Below, piece after piece: positions 42,441 through 50,836 of a stretch of DNA of 64,000 nucleotides. This DNA is from Fischerella sp. CENA71 (GTDB taxonomy: Bacteria > Cyanobacteriota > Cyanobacteriia > Cyanobacteriales > Nostocaceae). The stretch covers positions 1-64,000 of the forward strand of contig JANBVI010000063.1 in NCBI GenBank assembly GCA_024239075.1. Direction: 5' to 3'. The position numbers and the translations under genes are program-made. Below the pieces are notes generated by a model. It was not told the origin of the DNA and searched no databases. It was given only the letters and a program-made list of their open reading frames with translations. The stretch's first letter is position 1, and every line of letters starts with the position of its first letter.

Positions 42441-43541
42441 ATGAAAAAATGGATTTGGTTGCTGTTGGCGGTAATAGTAGCCTTTGCGGTAGTAGGTAGT
42501 AGCGAGTTTTGGCAGCAGCAACAATCAGCTGTGATGGAAACGGTAAAAGCAAACAATTTAGAGCCAGCGAATCAAGATACTGAAAAGCTCACCGTCTCCC
42601 CGCCTCTTAATGTCTCCGCCTCTTCTCCCCCACAAGTGTCAAGACAAAAGCTATTTACCCATGTTCAAAATTTGAATTTTAAACGCTACACTAATGCAGA
42701 GCGATCGCGTAGCCGCACTTATATAATTTCTCAACTGAAAAAATTTGGCTGGAAACCCCAACTACAAAATTTCTCTGAAGGTATTAACGTCTTCGCCCAA
42801 CGTCAAGGAAGTGACAAAACAGTAGGAGCAATTTTAATAGGGGCGCATTACGACACGGTTGCTGTTTCCCCTGGTGCTGATGACAATGCTAGTGGTGTGG
42901 CTGTGGTGCTGGAAATTGCTCGGTTACTTGGTTCTCGCTCCACACCCCGGACTTTGCAACTAGCATTCTTTGATAAAGAAGAAGCCGGATTACTAGGAAG
43001 TCAAGCTTTTACAGCAAAAGCAGCCAATCTGAAAAACTTGGATGGTGTAATTATCTTAGATATGGTTGGTTATGCTTGCTACACTGCTGGTTGTCAAAAA
43101 TACCCTGCGAATTTACCAATTACCCCACCCAGCAACAAAGGGGATTTTCTGGCGGTAGTGGGCGATACAGAAAATTTACCGTTGTTGCAGGCTTTTGAAC
43201 GTTCTAATTCAGACACGAAGACACGGGGAAACGGTGACGCGGCGATTTCCTCCACCAATCTCTCCGCGTCTTTGCGTCTCAACGTCGCCGCGTCAACTCT
43301 TCCACCACCTATATTGACTTTGCCAGTTCCTCTCAAAGGCTTACTCACTCCAGACACCCTACGCAGCGATCATGCTCCTTTCTGGTTGCAAGGGGTGGGT
43401 GCTGTCTTAGTGACAGATACAGCTAATCTCCGTAGTTCCCACTACCATCAAGCAAGTGATCTTCCCTCTAATATTGAACGTTCGTTTTTTACATCAGCCG
43501 CGCAAGCTGTTGTAAATGCTACTAATTTTTTGTTATACTAA
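42441..43541 (+). CDS. M28 family zinc aminopeptidase, exported
   Basis: A 366-aa protein with an N-terminal signal or anchor (WIWLLLAVIVAFAVVGS). The dinuclear-zinc peptidase domain has GAHYDT (first His), DDNASG (bridging Asp), FFDKEEAGLLGS (Glu-Glu) and VILDMVG (Asp); the last His is in RSDHAPF. M28 enzymes remove N-terminal residues from peptides. A repeat-derived insert (about residues 257-290) lies between the fourth ligand and the last, apparently in a loop, so function may persist. An N-terminal linker is similarly repeat-like. Confidence 0.86.
   Translation: MKKWIWLLLAVIVAFAVVGSSEFWQQQQSAVMETVKANNLEPANQDTEKLTVSPPLNVSASSPPQVSRQKLFTHVQNLNFKRYTNAERSRSRTYIISQLKKFGWKPQLQNFSEGINVFAQRQGSDKTVGAILIGAHYDTVAVSPGADDNASGVAVVLEIARLLGSRSTPRTLQLAFFDKEEAGLLGSQAFTAKAANLKNLDGVIILDMVGYACYTAGCQKYPANLPITPPSNKGDFLAVVGDTENLPLLQAFERSNSDTKTRGNGDAAISSTNLSASLRLNVAASTLPPPILTLPVPLKGLLTPDTLRSDHAPFWLQGVGAVLVTDTANLRSSHYHQASDLPSNIERSFFTSAAQAVVNATNFLLY
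43207..43305. repeat. Dispersed repeat within the M28 peptidase gene
   Basis: gacacggggaaacggtgacgcgg, ctccgcgtctttgcg and gtcgccgcgtc match the intergenic repeat family seen at 1555-1640. The insertion keeps the frame and encodes a Ser/Thr/Ala-rich loop. Confidence 0.55.
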
Positions 43542-43640
43542 TTATCTATGTAGATGAATTCAATCAAGCGATCGCCCTTAATCCATCATCACTTCAATTG
43601 TGCGATCGCACCTAATATTTTATTTATTAAAAATAATCAT

Positions 43641-43669
43641 AGCGCCAACCTCAATATAGGCAGGCGCTA
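43641..43669 (-). terminator. Possible terminator of the GlsB-type gene
   Basis: AGCGCC and GGCGCT form a short stem with a long loop; on the minus strand it is followed by an A/T-rich ATTATTTTT run. It lies 82 bases after the stop. Weak. Confidence 0.3.
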
Positions 43670-43750
43670 CTGCTTCATTTAAATTCAGGGATAAAATATA
43701 GTGAAATGAATTCCCTGAGGTTTATTATAAATTGAGTGTAATTTCATTGC

Positions 43751-44020
43751 TTACACAGCACGACGACTTAATGCATTCCACACGAAAACGGCAATAATTG
43801 CACCAAGAACTGCTACTATAATACCGGGAATGCTCAGAGTTGAAGCTGCTAGGGCAAAGCGTCCTGTCGCGAAAAATACGCCCAAGCTACCACCAATAAA
43901 TGCACCAATAATTCCTAAAAGAATTGTTCCTAAAATTCCGCCGCCTTGATGACCGGGGTAGATAGCTTTGGCAATAGCACCAGCAATTAGACCTAAAACA
44001 ATCCAAGCAAGAATATTCAT
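43751..44020 (-). CDS. GlsB/YeaQ/YmgE family membrane protein
   Basis: An 89-aa protein of the transglycosylase-associated family: LAWIVLGLIAGAIAKAIYPG, then GGGILGTILLGIIGAFIGG and a third hydrophobic helix (about 58-82). Three transmembrane segments with Gly-rich packing. Members are general-stress-induced inner-membrane proteins of unknown mechanism. Full length for the family. Confidence 0.88.
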   Translation of the reverse strand: MNILAWIVLGLIAGAIAKAIYPGHQGGGILGTILLGIIGAFIGGSLGVFFATGRFALAASTLSIPGIIVAVLGAIIAVFVWNALSRRAV

Positions 44021-44496
44021 TGTTCTGTATTTGGTAAAGGTTTTTCAGTAACAAATACACATTAACAGTCGCAAATTGATATCCAATCTATCAACAGTAC
44101 TAATTATTCATTAACCCTAAGTAATAATTAAATTCCTACCATTTCTTTGGATATACGCCTGATTGTCAATGGATCATAAATTAGAAAAAGTCCCTAGTAG
44201 GTCTAAGACTAGGGACTGATACAATTCTTGCTTAGTAATTGCAGTATATGCATTTTTAATTAATTATTGACTCTACTTGAAGAGTTAAGCTCAAGTTCAA
44301 ATTAGGCTTTTTTCACACATGTAGAAGTGTGCGATCGCCTTTGGTGATTCATAGGTTTGGCTCTAATTTTAGTATTGACCCAAAATTAGCTTCCAAATGC
44401 TACTGGAGAATTAGACTAACTCCCTCAGTTAGATATATATCAATTGATGACTTAATTAGTTAGCTTGAGACTAGCGACCATTAAAGGTGAAAAAGC
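44021..44496. other. 476-bp intergenic region upstream of a small membrane gene
   Basis: Contains a strong hairpin (44189-44217) and a CTAATTTT ... AAAATTAG inverted repeat near 44373-44394. It should hold the promoters of the two divergent flanking genes. No ORF is convincing. Confidence 0.5.
44189..44217 (-). terminator. Terminator-like hairpin read on the minus strand
   Basis: AGTCCCTAG and CTAGGGACT pair perfectly; on the minus strand TTTTTC follows. No annotated minus-strand gene ends nearby, so it may close an unannotated small RNA or a read-through transcript. Confidence 0.45.
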
Positions 44497-44673
44497 ATGA
44501 ATAGGACACTATTAACGATTTTGATGTTTGGATTTTTACTGTTATTCATCACCTCTCCCTTTGCTGCCCTTGCTAGCTTAATGCTTGTGTTGTTAGTTGC
44601 GGCGTTTTTCTTTTTAGTAGGAAACTTGTTCCAAGTGATTATTGGTGGCAATGCTGATCCTAACGGCTCATGA
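44497..44673 (+). CDS. 58-aa two-helix membrane protein
   Basis: The gene is short but well formed: AGGTGA eight bases before the ATG, a start MNRTLLTILMFGFLLLFITS, a central SPFAALASLM turn, a second helix (LVLLVAAFFFLVG) and a polar tail (GNADPNGS). Two transmembrane segments span residues 4-19 and 24-42. The opposite strand carries a slightly longer frame (44481-44720) that lacks these qualities. Function unknown; small proteins of this type often sit in respiratory or photosynthetic membrane complexes, but nothing shows this here. A MITE follows 25 bases after the stop. Confidence 0.65.
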   Translation: MNRTLLTILMFGFLLLFITSPFAALASLMLVLLVAAFFFLVGNLFQVIIGGNADPNGS

Positions 44674-44698
44674 AAATGACATCCTCTCACCGCTAACC

Positions 44699-44812
44699 CA
44701 ATACGGTTCAGATAAGACAAATCGATTAGACATCTAATACCCTGTAGAGACGTGCCATGGCACGTCTCTACATCCCAAAGTATGACGAAAAATTCTTAAC
44801 CGAACCGTATTG
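44699..44812. mobile_element. 114-bp MITE with 10-bp target duplication
   Basis: The ends CAATACGGTTCAGATAAGA and TCTTAACCGAACCGTATTG are inverted repeats (11 of 11 outer bases match). ACCGCTAACC flanks both sides (44689-44698 and 44813-44822), a perfect target duplication. Inside is a perfect 30-bp palindrome centred on GTGCCATGGCAC (44743-44772). Non-autonomous; a transposase recognising CAATACGGTTC ends must act in trans. Confidence 0.9.
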
Positions 44813-45029
44813 ACCGCTAACCTAGCGGTATAGCGGTGACGACTCATGAATTTATCCCTCTTGTGTCACTTGCGGAAAACAATAATCGGAGCGAAACTCT
44901 GAAACTTTGATTTAATAAAGCTTTGAGCTTTTCTTTACTAACAGAAACTAAAATTTATAGCCAAAAACTGAAAAATAAAGCTCTCAAAGGCTTCCAGGTA
45001 TTGGCTTCTCCTAAAGTGACATAACAGAG
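44813..45029. other. Gap between the MITE and the GH1 chimera gene
   Basis: Together with the MITE this makes a 356-bp non-coding stretch. After the target duplication there is a gcggtatagcggtgac segment and then AT-rich sequence. No clear terminator for the minus-strand operon ending at 45030 is visible. Confidence 0.4.
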
Positions 45030-47225
45030 TTATACACTGCGTTTCTCAATTATTTCTCGATACGTAGCCACCGCTTGAGTTGGTATGCGCTTTAAATGCA
45101 AGTCTTTGTCTAGGTCTATGTGGTATAGTCCAAAGTCGCTGGCTGAGTTGAACTTCAAACCCCACTCACGATTAGAGGTTAGACTCCAGCAGACATAACC
45201 TAGCACTTTGACACCCTCGTTACAAGCGCGTTGCACTTGCTGGATGTGCTGACGCAGGTACTCTTCGCGCTTCACACCATCAGCGACATCAACGCAACCA
45301 TTCTCAACAATCATAATCTCTTTGTCTGGGAATAGCTTGGCGTGGAATTTGAGCATATCGTAGAGTACACCAGACCAAACGGGTGCATTGTTATACCGTC
45401 CAAAAGCAGCGTCCATCAATTGTTTAACGCGGTGAATTTGTAAATTGCTAGTACCCCAGTAATAGTCAAATCCGACAAAATCCTGTTGACCGACGCATTC
45501 TTTGGGACAGAGGAATTCTGGTAATTTTCCTGCCATACCAAGGTGCCACCAGTTACTAGTCAAGGATGTTGACAAGATGCTGAAAATCTTCTGCACTGGG
45601 TCAAAGATGCTAACAAGAGAACGCAATAGGGGTAAACGTTGTTCAGACTTGACCGGGCGAAACTGGACTTTGGTGCGATCGCCAAAAATTTGCTCTGCGA
45701 CTGTCCGCGCCAAATCTATTTCCAAACCGCTAAATTCACCTGTTTTTGGGTCACGATAGCCAAAACCGGGGATATTATCTTTGACTGCAACAATTAAATA
45801 ACCCCGATCTTGAATGCGACGTAACGCCGTTCCTGGTTTAGCAAGGGAATTTCCCGCGTCTTCTAGCGTATCTTTACCACTAATATCCCCCAAAGTCGAA
45901 CGTCTACCCATTTTCGGTGGTTCTGGGATCGGTTGACCAGGGAAATGATTGTGAAGGCTTTGTGACCAAGCCCCGGATTCTTTGAAGCGTCGTACTGCTT
46001 GATCTACAGCATTGAGTAAAAAGCGATCGCCTTTGACCACAGCAGCAGCATAGGGTTCTGTTGTCAACCTATGATTAACAATTCGATACTCTTCTGGATG
46101 CTGTTGGATAATTCCTAACAAAATGGCATCGTCAGCCAAGATTGCACTGACTTGATCATAGTCCAAGGCTCGCAGGGCATCTTCGTAATCTGGGAACACC
46201 TCTACATCGGTGTTAGGTAACATTGCGTAGATATTAGTTTCAGCAGTCGTGCTTTTGACAACTGCGACTTTTTTCCCCGCGAAATCACTTAGTTCTTGAA
46301 TTGGACTGCGGAACTTAACCAATAAAACTTCACCTGCTAGATAGTAAACCTCGGAAAATGCCACTTGTTCTTCCCGTTCTTGGTTCACGGTGAGCGTAGC
46401 AATCACTACATCTACTTGTCCTTTTTCTAGTAAAGCCCGTTCGGTGAAGCGTTTACCCTGAGCAATCAAATCTTTTTTGCTGCGAAGACGAGTGATGTTG
46501 GAATCCGCAATTTTTTGCAACCACAGAGGTAAACCTAGTAACATCGGATTGACTCCGACTTGAGCATCTGGGTTAAATTGCTTGAGAGCAGCTCTACCTC
46601 TAGTATGAGCAATGAACAAATTCCGCATCAAATCACCCACTGCTGACATTTGTTCTGACATGGAAGCGCCACGAGGTAGCCCAGGAGGCATAAAATAAGA
46701 CCGTTCCCACCAAGGTTTGACATAGCCGTAAATTAATTGACTAGGTTCATTAAAAGTAATCCAGTAGCGGGCTAAATTACCTAAACGTCTAGCAACTTCT
46801 GTTGCATAACTGGCATAAATCGTAGGAAAATCTTTGGCAATCAGACCACCTCGTTGTTCTACATGTAACGGATGAGTAAAGTGGTGTAGGGTGACAATGG
46901 GTTCCATGCCATAGGAACGGATGGTTTCAATGACTTGGCGGTAGTGGTCAAAAGCTGAATCACTAAACTGTCCTGGTTGCGGTTCTACCCGCGACCAAGC
47001 AATAGAAAAGCGGAACATCTTACAACCAAGAGATTTAGCGAGCGCAATATCTTCAGGATAGCGGTTCCAAAAGTCTGTAGCCTGACCCCGTAGCGTCATC
47101 GCACGACGACGTTCCCAAACATCGCGAATGTCCTCAAAGTTAGCATCATAAGCTTCGCATTGGTGGTCAGCAGAAGCAACACCAAACATAAATGATTCTG
47201 GAAATGGTGTAAGGCCATCGCTCAT
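45030..47225 (-). CDS. Family 1 glycoside hydrolase interrupted by a permuted solute-binding domain
   Basis: A 731-aa chimera. Residues 1-245 are the first part of a GH1 barrel, with FMFGVASADHQ and acid/base Glu160 in ITFNEP. Residues 265-440 match the second lobe of a family-3 (amino-acid) solute-binding protein (VDVVIATLTVNQEREEQVAF, DFAGKKVAVVKSTTAE). Residues 465-536 match its first lobe (RGYLIVAVKDNIPGFGYRDP, FSGLEIDLARTVAEQ), i.e. in reversed order. Residues 545-731 resume GH1, with nucleophile Glu641 in IVENG. No signal peptide, so cytosolic. GGAG is eight bases from the ATG. It could be a glycosidase or transglycosylase gated by a small ligand. Last gene of a five-gene operon. Confidence 0.8.
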   Translation of the reverse strand: MSDGLTPFPESFMFGVASADHQCEAYDANFEDIRDVWERRRAMTLRGQATDFWNRYPEDIALAKSLGCKMFRFSIAWSRVEPQPGQFSDSAFDHYRQVIETIRSYGMEPIVTLHHFTHPLHVEQRGGLIAKDFPTIYASYATEVARRLGNLARYWITFNEPSQLIYGYVKPWWERSYFMPPGLPRGASMSEQMSAVGDLMRNLFIAHTRGRAALKQFNPDAQVGVNPMLLGLPLWLQKIADSNITRLRSKKDLIAQGKRFTERALLEKGQVDVVIATLTVNQEREEQVAFSEVYYLAGEVLLVKFRSPIQELSDFAGKKVAVVKSTTAETNIYAMLPNTDVEVFPDYEDALRALDYDQVSAILADDAILLGIIQQHPEEYRIVNHRLTTEPYAAAVVKGDRFLLNAVDQAVRRFKESGAWSQSLHNHFPGQPIPEPPKMGRRSTLGDISGKDTLEDAGNSLAKPGTALRRIQDRGYLIVAVKDNIPGFGYRDPKTGEFSGLEIDLARTVAEQIFGDRTKVQFRPVKSEQRLPLLRSLVSIFDPVQKIFSILSTSLTSNWWHLGMAGKLPEFLCPKECVGQQDFVGFDYYWGTSNLQIHRVKQLMDAAFGRYNNAPVWSGVLYDMLKFHAKLFPDKEIMIVENGCVDVADGVKREEYLRQHIQQVQRACNEGVKVLGYVCWSLTSNREWGLKFNSASDFGLYHIDLDKDLHLKRIPTQAVATYREIIEKRSV

Positions 47226-47336
47226 TATAAAATCTCCTTTTTTTAGTTTTTGAAACGCAGAGGGACGCGGAGTCAGCGCAGAGGGGCGCAGAGTTTTTCC
47301 GAATTTTATTCGCTACGAATTTGTGAAATATTGTAT

Positions 47337-48467
47337 TTAGCTAACTTTTACTGTGCTTTGGTTTATATATTTGGATTGTTGCTTGTTTAAAAATTGCAGC
47401 AGTCTAGGAAAGATATCGATGTGGACGTTTTTACCCATGAATACGTCTTGATGTCCATAACCAGGAAATACATGAAGTTCATGTCTGCCTGGTACAATTT
47501 GTTCAAGTCTTTGGTGACAGACAATATTAGAATCGGTAAATACATGATTGCGATCGCCTGTCATGAATAAAACAGGAGTTTCGATTTCTCCTGCATACTC
47601 AAAATAGTTATTCGGTAGGCGATCGTATTTAGGATTATTTGGCTCAAACTTGACTGCTGTATTATTGTTTTTAACCATTTTGCGGACATGGCGATAGTAA
47701 TGTAACCCGTTTCCGCCGTACAAATCGCCGCCTCGACGATGGGTAACATCATGAAGATTTTCATGGCTGTACAAAGCAGGCCAACCTGTTCCCCACATTA
47801 AACTCAGCATATGGCAAGCTGGGACATCACATTCATGATGAAATGCTGAAACAGCTTTAGAGAAGATTTTGCCTTTTGTTAAACCTGGATCTTCACTCCA
47901 GCGTGGATTTATATAAGGAATTCCCAAAACATATTCGACTAAGAAAGGTGCAAAAGTTAATTTAACTTGTGACCAGTTAGGCACACGTGGAGTTAATGCC
48001 ACACTATTAGCAATCACGCTGGAAATACCCGTGACAGCTTTGGCAAATAGGCTCATGACAAAGGATACAGAACCTAAACAATGACAGATCACATGGATAC
48101 GGCGATCGCCTATGTGTTCACGCATCTTCGCGATCGCCGCCGGATGATCAAACAGTGCAATATCATCCATGTTGTAGCGATGCATCTGCAAGTTATACGA
48201 ATGTCTATTACTCATGCGATAATCTAAAGTCCAAACATCACCAAACCCGTTGTCCAACAAATACTGCACGAAATTGTAATGTTCAGGCATGATAAACATA
48301 TCAGTTGATGTAGTCAAACCGTGAATAATCAAAACTACATCATCAGAAGTTGCACGTTGGAAGCGTAACATACTCAGTCCCAACATATCTTCTGTAGAAA
48401 AGTGATGTGTAGAAATTTCTGCATTCTTCACACCTTCTAAAGTATAAAGTGGTATGTCACGTTTCAT
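47337..48467 (-). CDS. Alpha/beta hydrolase with Cys nucleophile
   Basis: A 376-aa alpha/beta hydrolase fold. The oxyanion region is LIIHGLTTSTDMF (about 46-58), the nucleophile elbow is ICHCLGS with Cys130 in place of the usual Ser, the acid lies near FMTGDRNHVF, and His is in PGYGHQDVFMG. This type is related to hydrolase modules found with or fused to cholesterol-oxidase-like GMC enzymes, and a GMC gene is in the same operon. A Cys nucleophile is seen in dienelactone-hydrolase-like enzymes. Probably hydrolyses or transfers an ester or lactone. GAGG seven bases before the ATG. No export signal. Confidence 0.8.
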   Translation of the reverse strand: MKRDIPLYTLEGVKNAEISTHHFSTEDMLGLSMLRFQRATSDDVVLIIHGLTTSTDMFIMPEHYNFVQYLLDNGFGDVWTLDYRMSNRHSYNLQMHRYNMDDIALFDHPAAIAKMREHIGDRRIHVICHCLGSVSFVMSLFAKAVTGISSVIANSVALTPRVPNWSQVKLTFAPFLVEYVLGIPYINPRWSEDPGLTKGKIFSKAVSAFHHECDVPACHMLSLMWGTGWPALYSHENLHDVTHRRGGDLYGGNGLHYYRHVRKMVKNNNTAVKFEPNNPKYDRLPNNYFEYAGEIETPVLFMTGDRNHVFTDSNIVCHQRLEQIVPGRHELHVFPGYGHQDVFMGKNVHIDIFPRLLQFLNKQQSKYINQSTVKVS

Positions 48468-48495
48468 AAATTTACCTCAATATGATTTTGTAGTA

Positions 48496-48509
48496 AGGGC
48501 TTAAGCCCT
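48496..48509. repeat. Half-site of a GTAGTAAGG-type hairpin element
   Basis: GTAGTAAGGGCTTAAGCCCT occurs in the gap before the hydrolase gene and resembles the arm of the large palindrome at 61732-61777. A solo or decayed copy of the same element family. Confidence 0.35.
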
Positions 48510-48563
48510 CCAAAATTCTCAAAATTATGTTGCGTTTTTTAATATTTATTGTCGTTATAACCA

Positions 48564-49526
48564 CTAACCATTCATCATCTCCTGCAACCCCATTTCTTTT
48601 GTCACAATAGGTTTATAACCCAACTCCCGTTTCACTTTAGAAATATTGTATTTTCTCGGCATAGCCACAAAAGAAATTTCAAATCGAGAAAGAGGAGGCA
48701 CAGTTTTAATATTGAATAATTTCCAGATTGCTTCTACAATACTTGCCAGAGGATTAACAATAAAACTTGGTAAATTAGTATTTGGAGGATTAATCCCACT
48801 GATTTTGAAAAGTTTAGTAAAGTAATCTTTCACAGTTATTGGCTCATCATCGGTAACTATATATATTTCTTTATTTTCTCCTTTGACACAAGCTAAAGAT
48901 ATTGCTTCTACTAGATTATCAACGTGAACTGTTTCAATTACGCATTCACCGTTATCTATCCATAAAAATTGTCCAGACTTAACTTTCTCAGCTAAGGTTT
49001 GGGGAGTTTTATCACCTTTACCCCAAATATAAGTAGGACGCAGGATAATACATGTCATATCTGTAGAAAAATTTAAAATTTCTGCTTCTGCTAATTTTTT
49101 AGCTTTGCCATAGTAGGAATTCGGTTCTGCTGGATAAGGATATGTTTCATCTATATCAATTAAAGGAGAAACATCCTGTAAAACTGATTCGGAACTAATA
49201 TAGATGAATTTTTTCACATTCATCTTACTAGCACTAATTAATAAGTTTTTTGTCGCCAGAGTAATTTCTCGATAAAACTTTTCCCAGGGACCCCAAAATT
49301 CAACTGGTGCAGCACAATGAATTACAATATCTTGCCCTAAAAGTAGCGCTTCCCATTCGTTAATATTGTCTAAATTACCTTTAATAACTTTTGCGCCTAA
49401 CTGCTCAATTGTTTTCTGTGCAGAATTAGACCTAGCCAAAGCCGTAACATTGTTATGATCACTAACTAAACGTTTGATTAATCTCTTACCAAGAAAGCCT
49501 GAACCGCCTGTGACAAAAATATTCAT
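48564..49526 (-). CDS. NAD-dependent epimerase / 3beta-hydroxysteroid-dehydrogenase-like protein
   Basis: A 320-aa extended SDR from the ATG at 49526 (GAGG upstream). The cofactor motif is VTGGSGFLG; the active site has the Ser of YISSESV and Tyr/Lys in SYYGKAKK; RPTYIWGKGD follows. The balance of motifs favours the 3beta-HSD/sterol C4-decarboxylase-like branch rather than sugar epimerases. Substrate inference: a hydroxylated polycyclic lipid or terpenoid, consistent with the GMC oxidase in the operon. The middle gene of five, gaps of about 96 and 157 bp. Confidence 0.82.
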   Translation of the reverse strand: MNIFVTGGSGFLGKRLIKRLVSDHNNVTALARSNSAQKTIEQLGAKVIKGNLDNINEWEALLLGQDIVIHCAAPVEFWGPWEKFYREITLATKNLLISASKMNVKKFIYISSESVLQDVSPLIDIDETYPYPAEPNSYYGKAKKLAEAEILNFSTDMTCIILRPTYIWGKGDKTPQTLAEKVKSGQFLWIDNGECVIETVHVDNLVEAISLACVKGENKEIYIVTDDEPITVKDYFTKLFKISGINPPNTNLPSFIVNPLASIVEAIWKLFNIKTVPPLSRFEISFVAMPRKYNISKVKRELGYKPIVTKEMGLQEMMNG

Positions 49527-49683
49527 CAAGCACCTCGATTAGAAATATGTCACTGCTATACGCCCTTCTACCTACAATTCATAGGTAGTGATTTCCAGAA
49601 ATGGTCAGTGGTTAGTGGTTTTTCATTGTTGTTGGATGTTGATTAACCATGCCCAATCTCCACATCTTTATAATTTTAAGGTA

Positions 49684-50748
49684 TTAAGCAACACAAATAC
49701 TATACATAGGTAATAATTCGTGAATTATGTAAAAGTGATGTGCTTGTAAAGCATCGTGAAATAGTTTCCAATCACTGGCTAAAAAGGTGCTGTGGTAGGA
49801 AAAAATCTCGTTATCTTGGTCTATATCTGCTTCTGTACCAAGGGCTTGGTATTTCCAAGAATTTTTTCCTTTGGGGATATAGGTGACATATTCTTTACCA
49901 AAACTAAATTTACCTTCAGCGATCGCTTGCAGCCATTGTTTGTGTCTAAATTTACCTTTGTTAGTCGTAATATTTTTGAGCATAGAAGCTATTGTATCCC
50001 GATCAGATTCTGGCAGCCCTGGTACATCTGCATCTGGATTACCTGCCACATAACGTTGCATGGCTTTACACATATGCTCTGCTGCTTCCAGAAAATCTTT
50101 AGGATTGTCTCTGGTAATTTTCTCGCCTCGTCCATTGGTGTAACCCCAACGTAAGTAAGGTTTGTCTGGATGACTCAGAACTGCGCCGTGTCCCAGGGGT
50201 AGAGCTTCACTGACACAATAGTTTTTGAGACGATCCATCAGACTGCGATCGGGATTACCATGTTCATCAACCAGCTTTTTCGCTTCATTAACTCGATGAT
50301 TGACACCCGCAAAACCTTGGTGCGCCCAAGTATCTACATATACATGCATTGTAATTCCCAGACGATGTAGTCCATAGATAGAATCGCGGCGAAGAATGCA
50401 TTCGCTGACCATATCCTGAGCTACATAACTATTGGGACGACAAATGAGCTTGTCAATAAAACTACCTGTAATATTTTCTTCTGCTTTTTTGCCGCCATTT
50501 CCAGGTAGAAAATGAAAGGGAATCCAAACGCGATGATTTGCTAATTCCTTAAAGTTACGGTAGTCAAGCATTTTATGTGCCGAACTCATGCGACTAAACA
50601 GCGCACCGTTATCAAAGCGGATCAGTCCGGCATTGGTGGCATCATCTACGTATTGAGCGCAATATGCAATGATACTAGCGGCTTGATGTTCAAATCCAGC
50701 TAGTCGTGCGACTACGTAAGTAACACCATGATGAAAGTCGATTTGCAT
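49684..50748 (-). CDS. DUF6765 family protein
   Basis: A 354-aa protein starting MQIDFHHGVTYVVARLAGF. His/Asp-rich motifs (DFHHG, YCAQYVDDATN, MHVYVDTWAHQGF, GHGAVLSHPDKPYLRW) resemble zinc-binding sets of phospholipase-C/S1-nuclease-like all-helical enzymes. The DUF6765 assignment is from these motifs. No signal peptide. Whether it is a lipase or a fold relative without catalysis is unknown. It lies 88 bp downstream of the GMC gene. Confidence 0.7.
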   Translation of the reverse strand: MQIDFHHGVTYVVARLAGFEHQAASIIAYCAQYVDDATNAGLIRFDNGALFSRMSSAHKMLDYRNFKELANHRVWIPFHFLPGNGGKKAEENITGSFIDKLICRPNSYVAQDMVSECILRRDSIYGLHRLGITMHVYVDTWAHQGFAGVNHRVNEAKKLVDEHGNPDRSLMDRLKNYCVSEALPLGHGAVLSHPDKPYLRWGYTNGRGEKITRDNPKDFLEAAEHMCKAMQRYVAGNPDADVPGLPESDRDTIASMLKNITTNKGKFRHKQWLQAIAEGKFSFGKEYVTYIPKGKNSWKYQALGTEADIDQDNEIFSYHSTFLASDWKLFHDALQAHHFYIIHELLPMYSICVA

Positions 50749-50836
50749 ATATAGTTAGTTGTTAATGGTTAGTAATTTAACAAGTAGTGAATTGTCCAAC
50801 ACTACTAACCACTATCTACTAACCGCTCACTTTTTC

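Noticed and set aside
44481-44720. 79-codon minus-strand frame
   Set aside because: Antisense to the better-supported 58-aa membrane protein gene and running into the MITE; no ribosome site or recognisable product.
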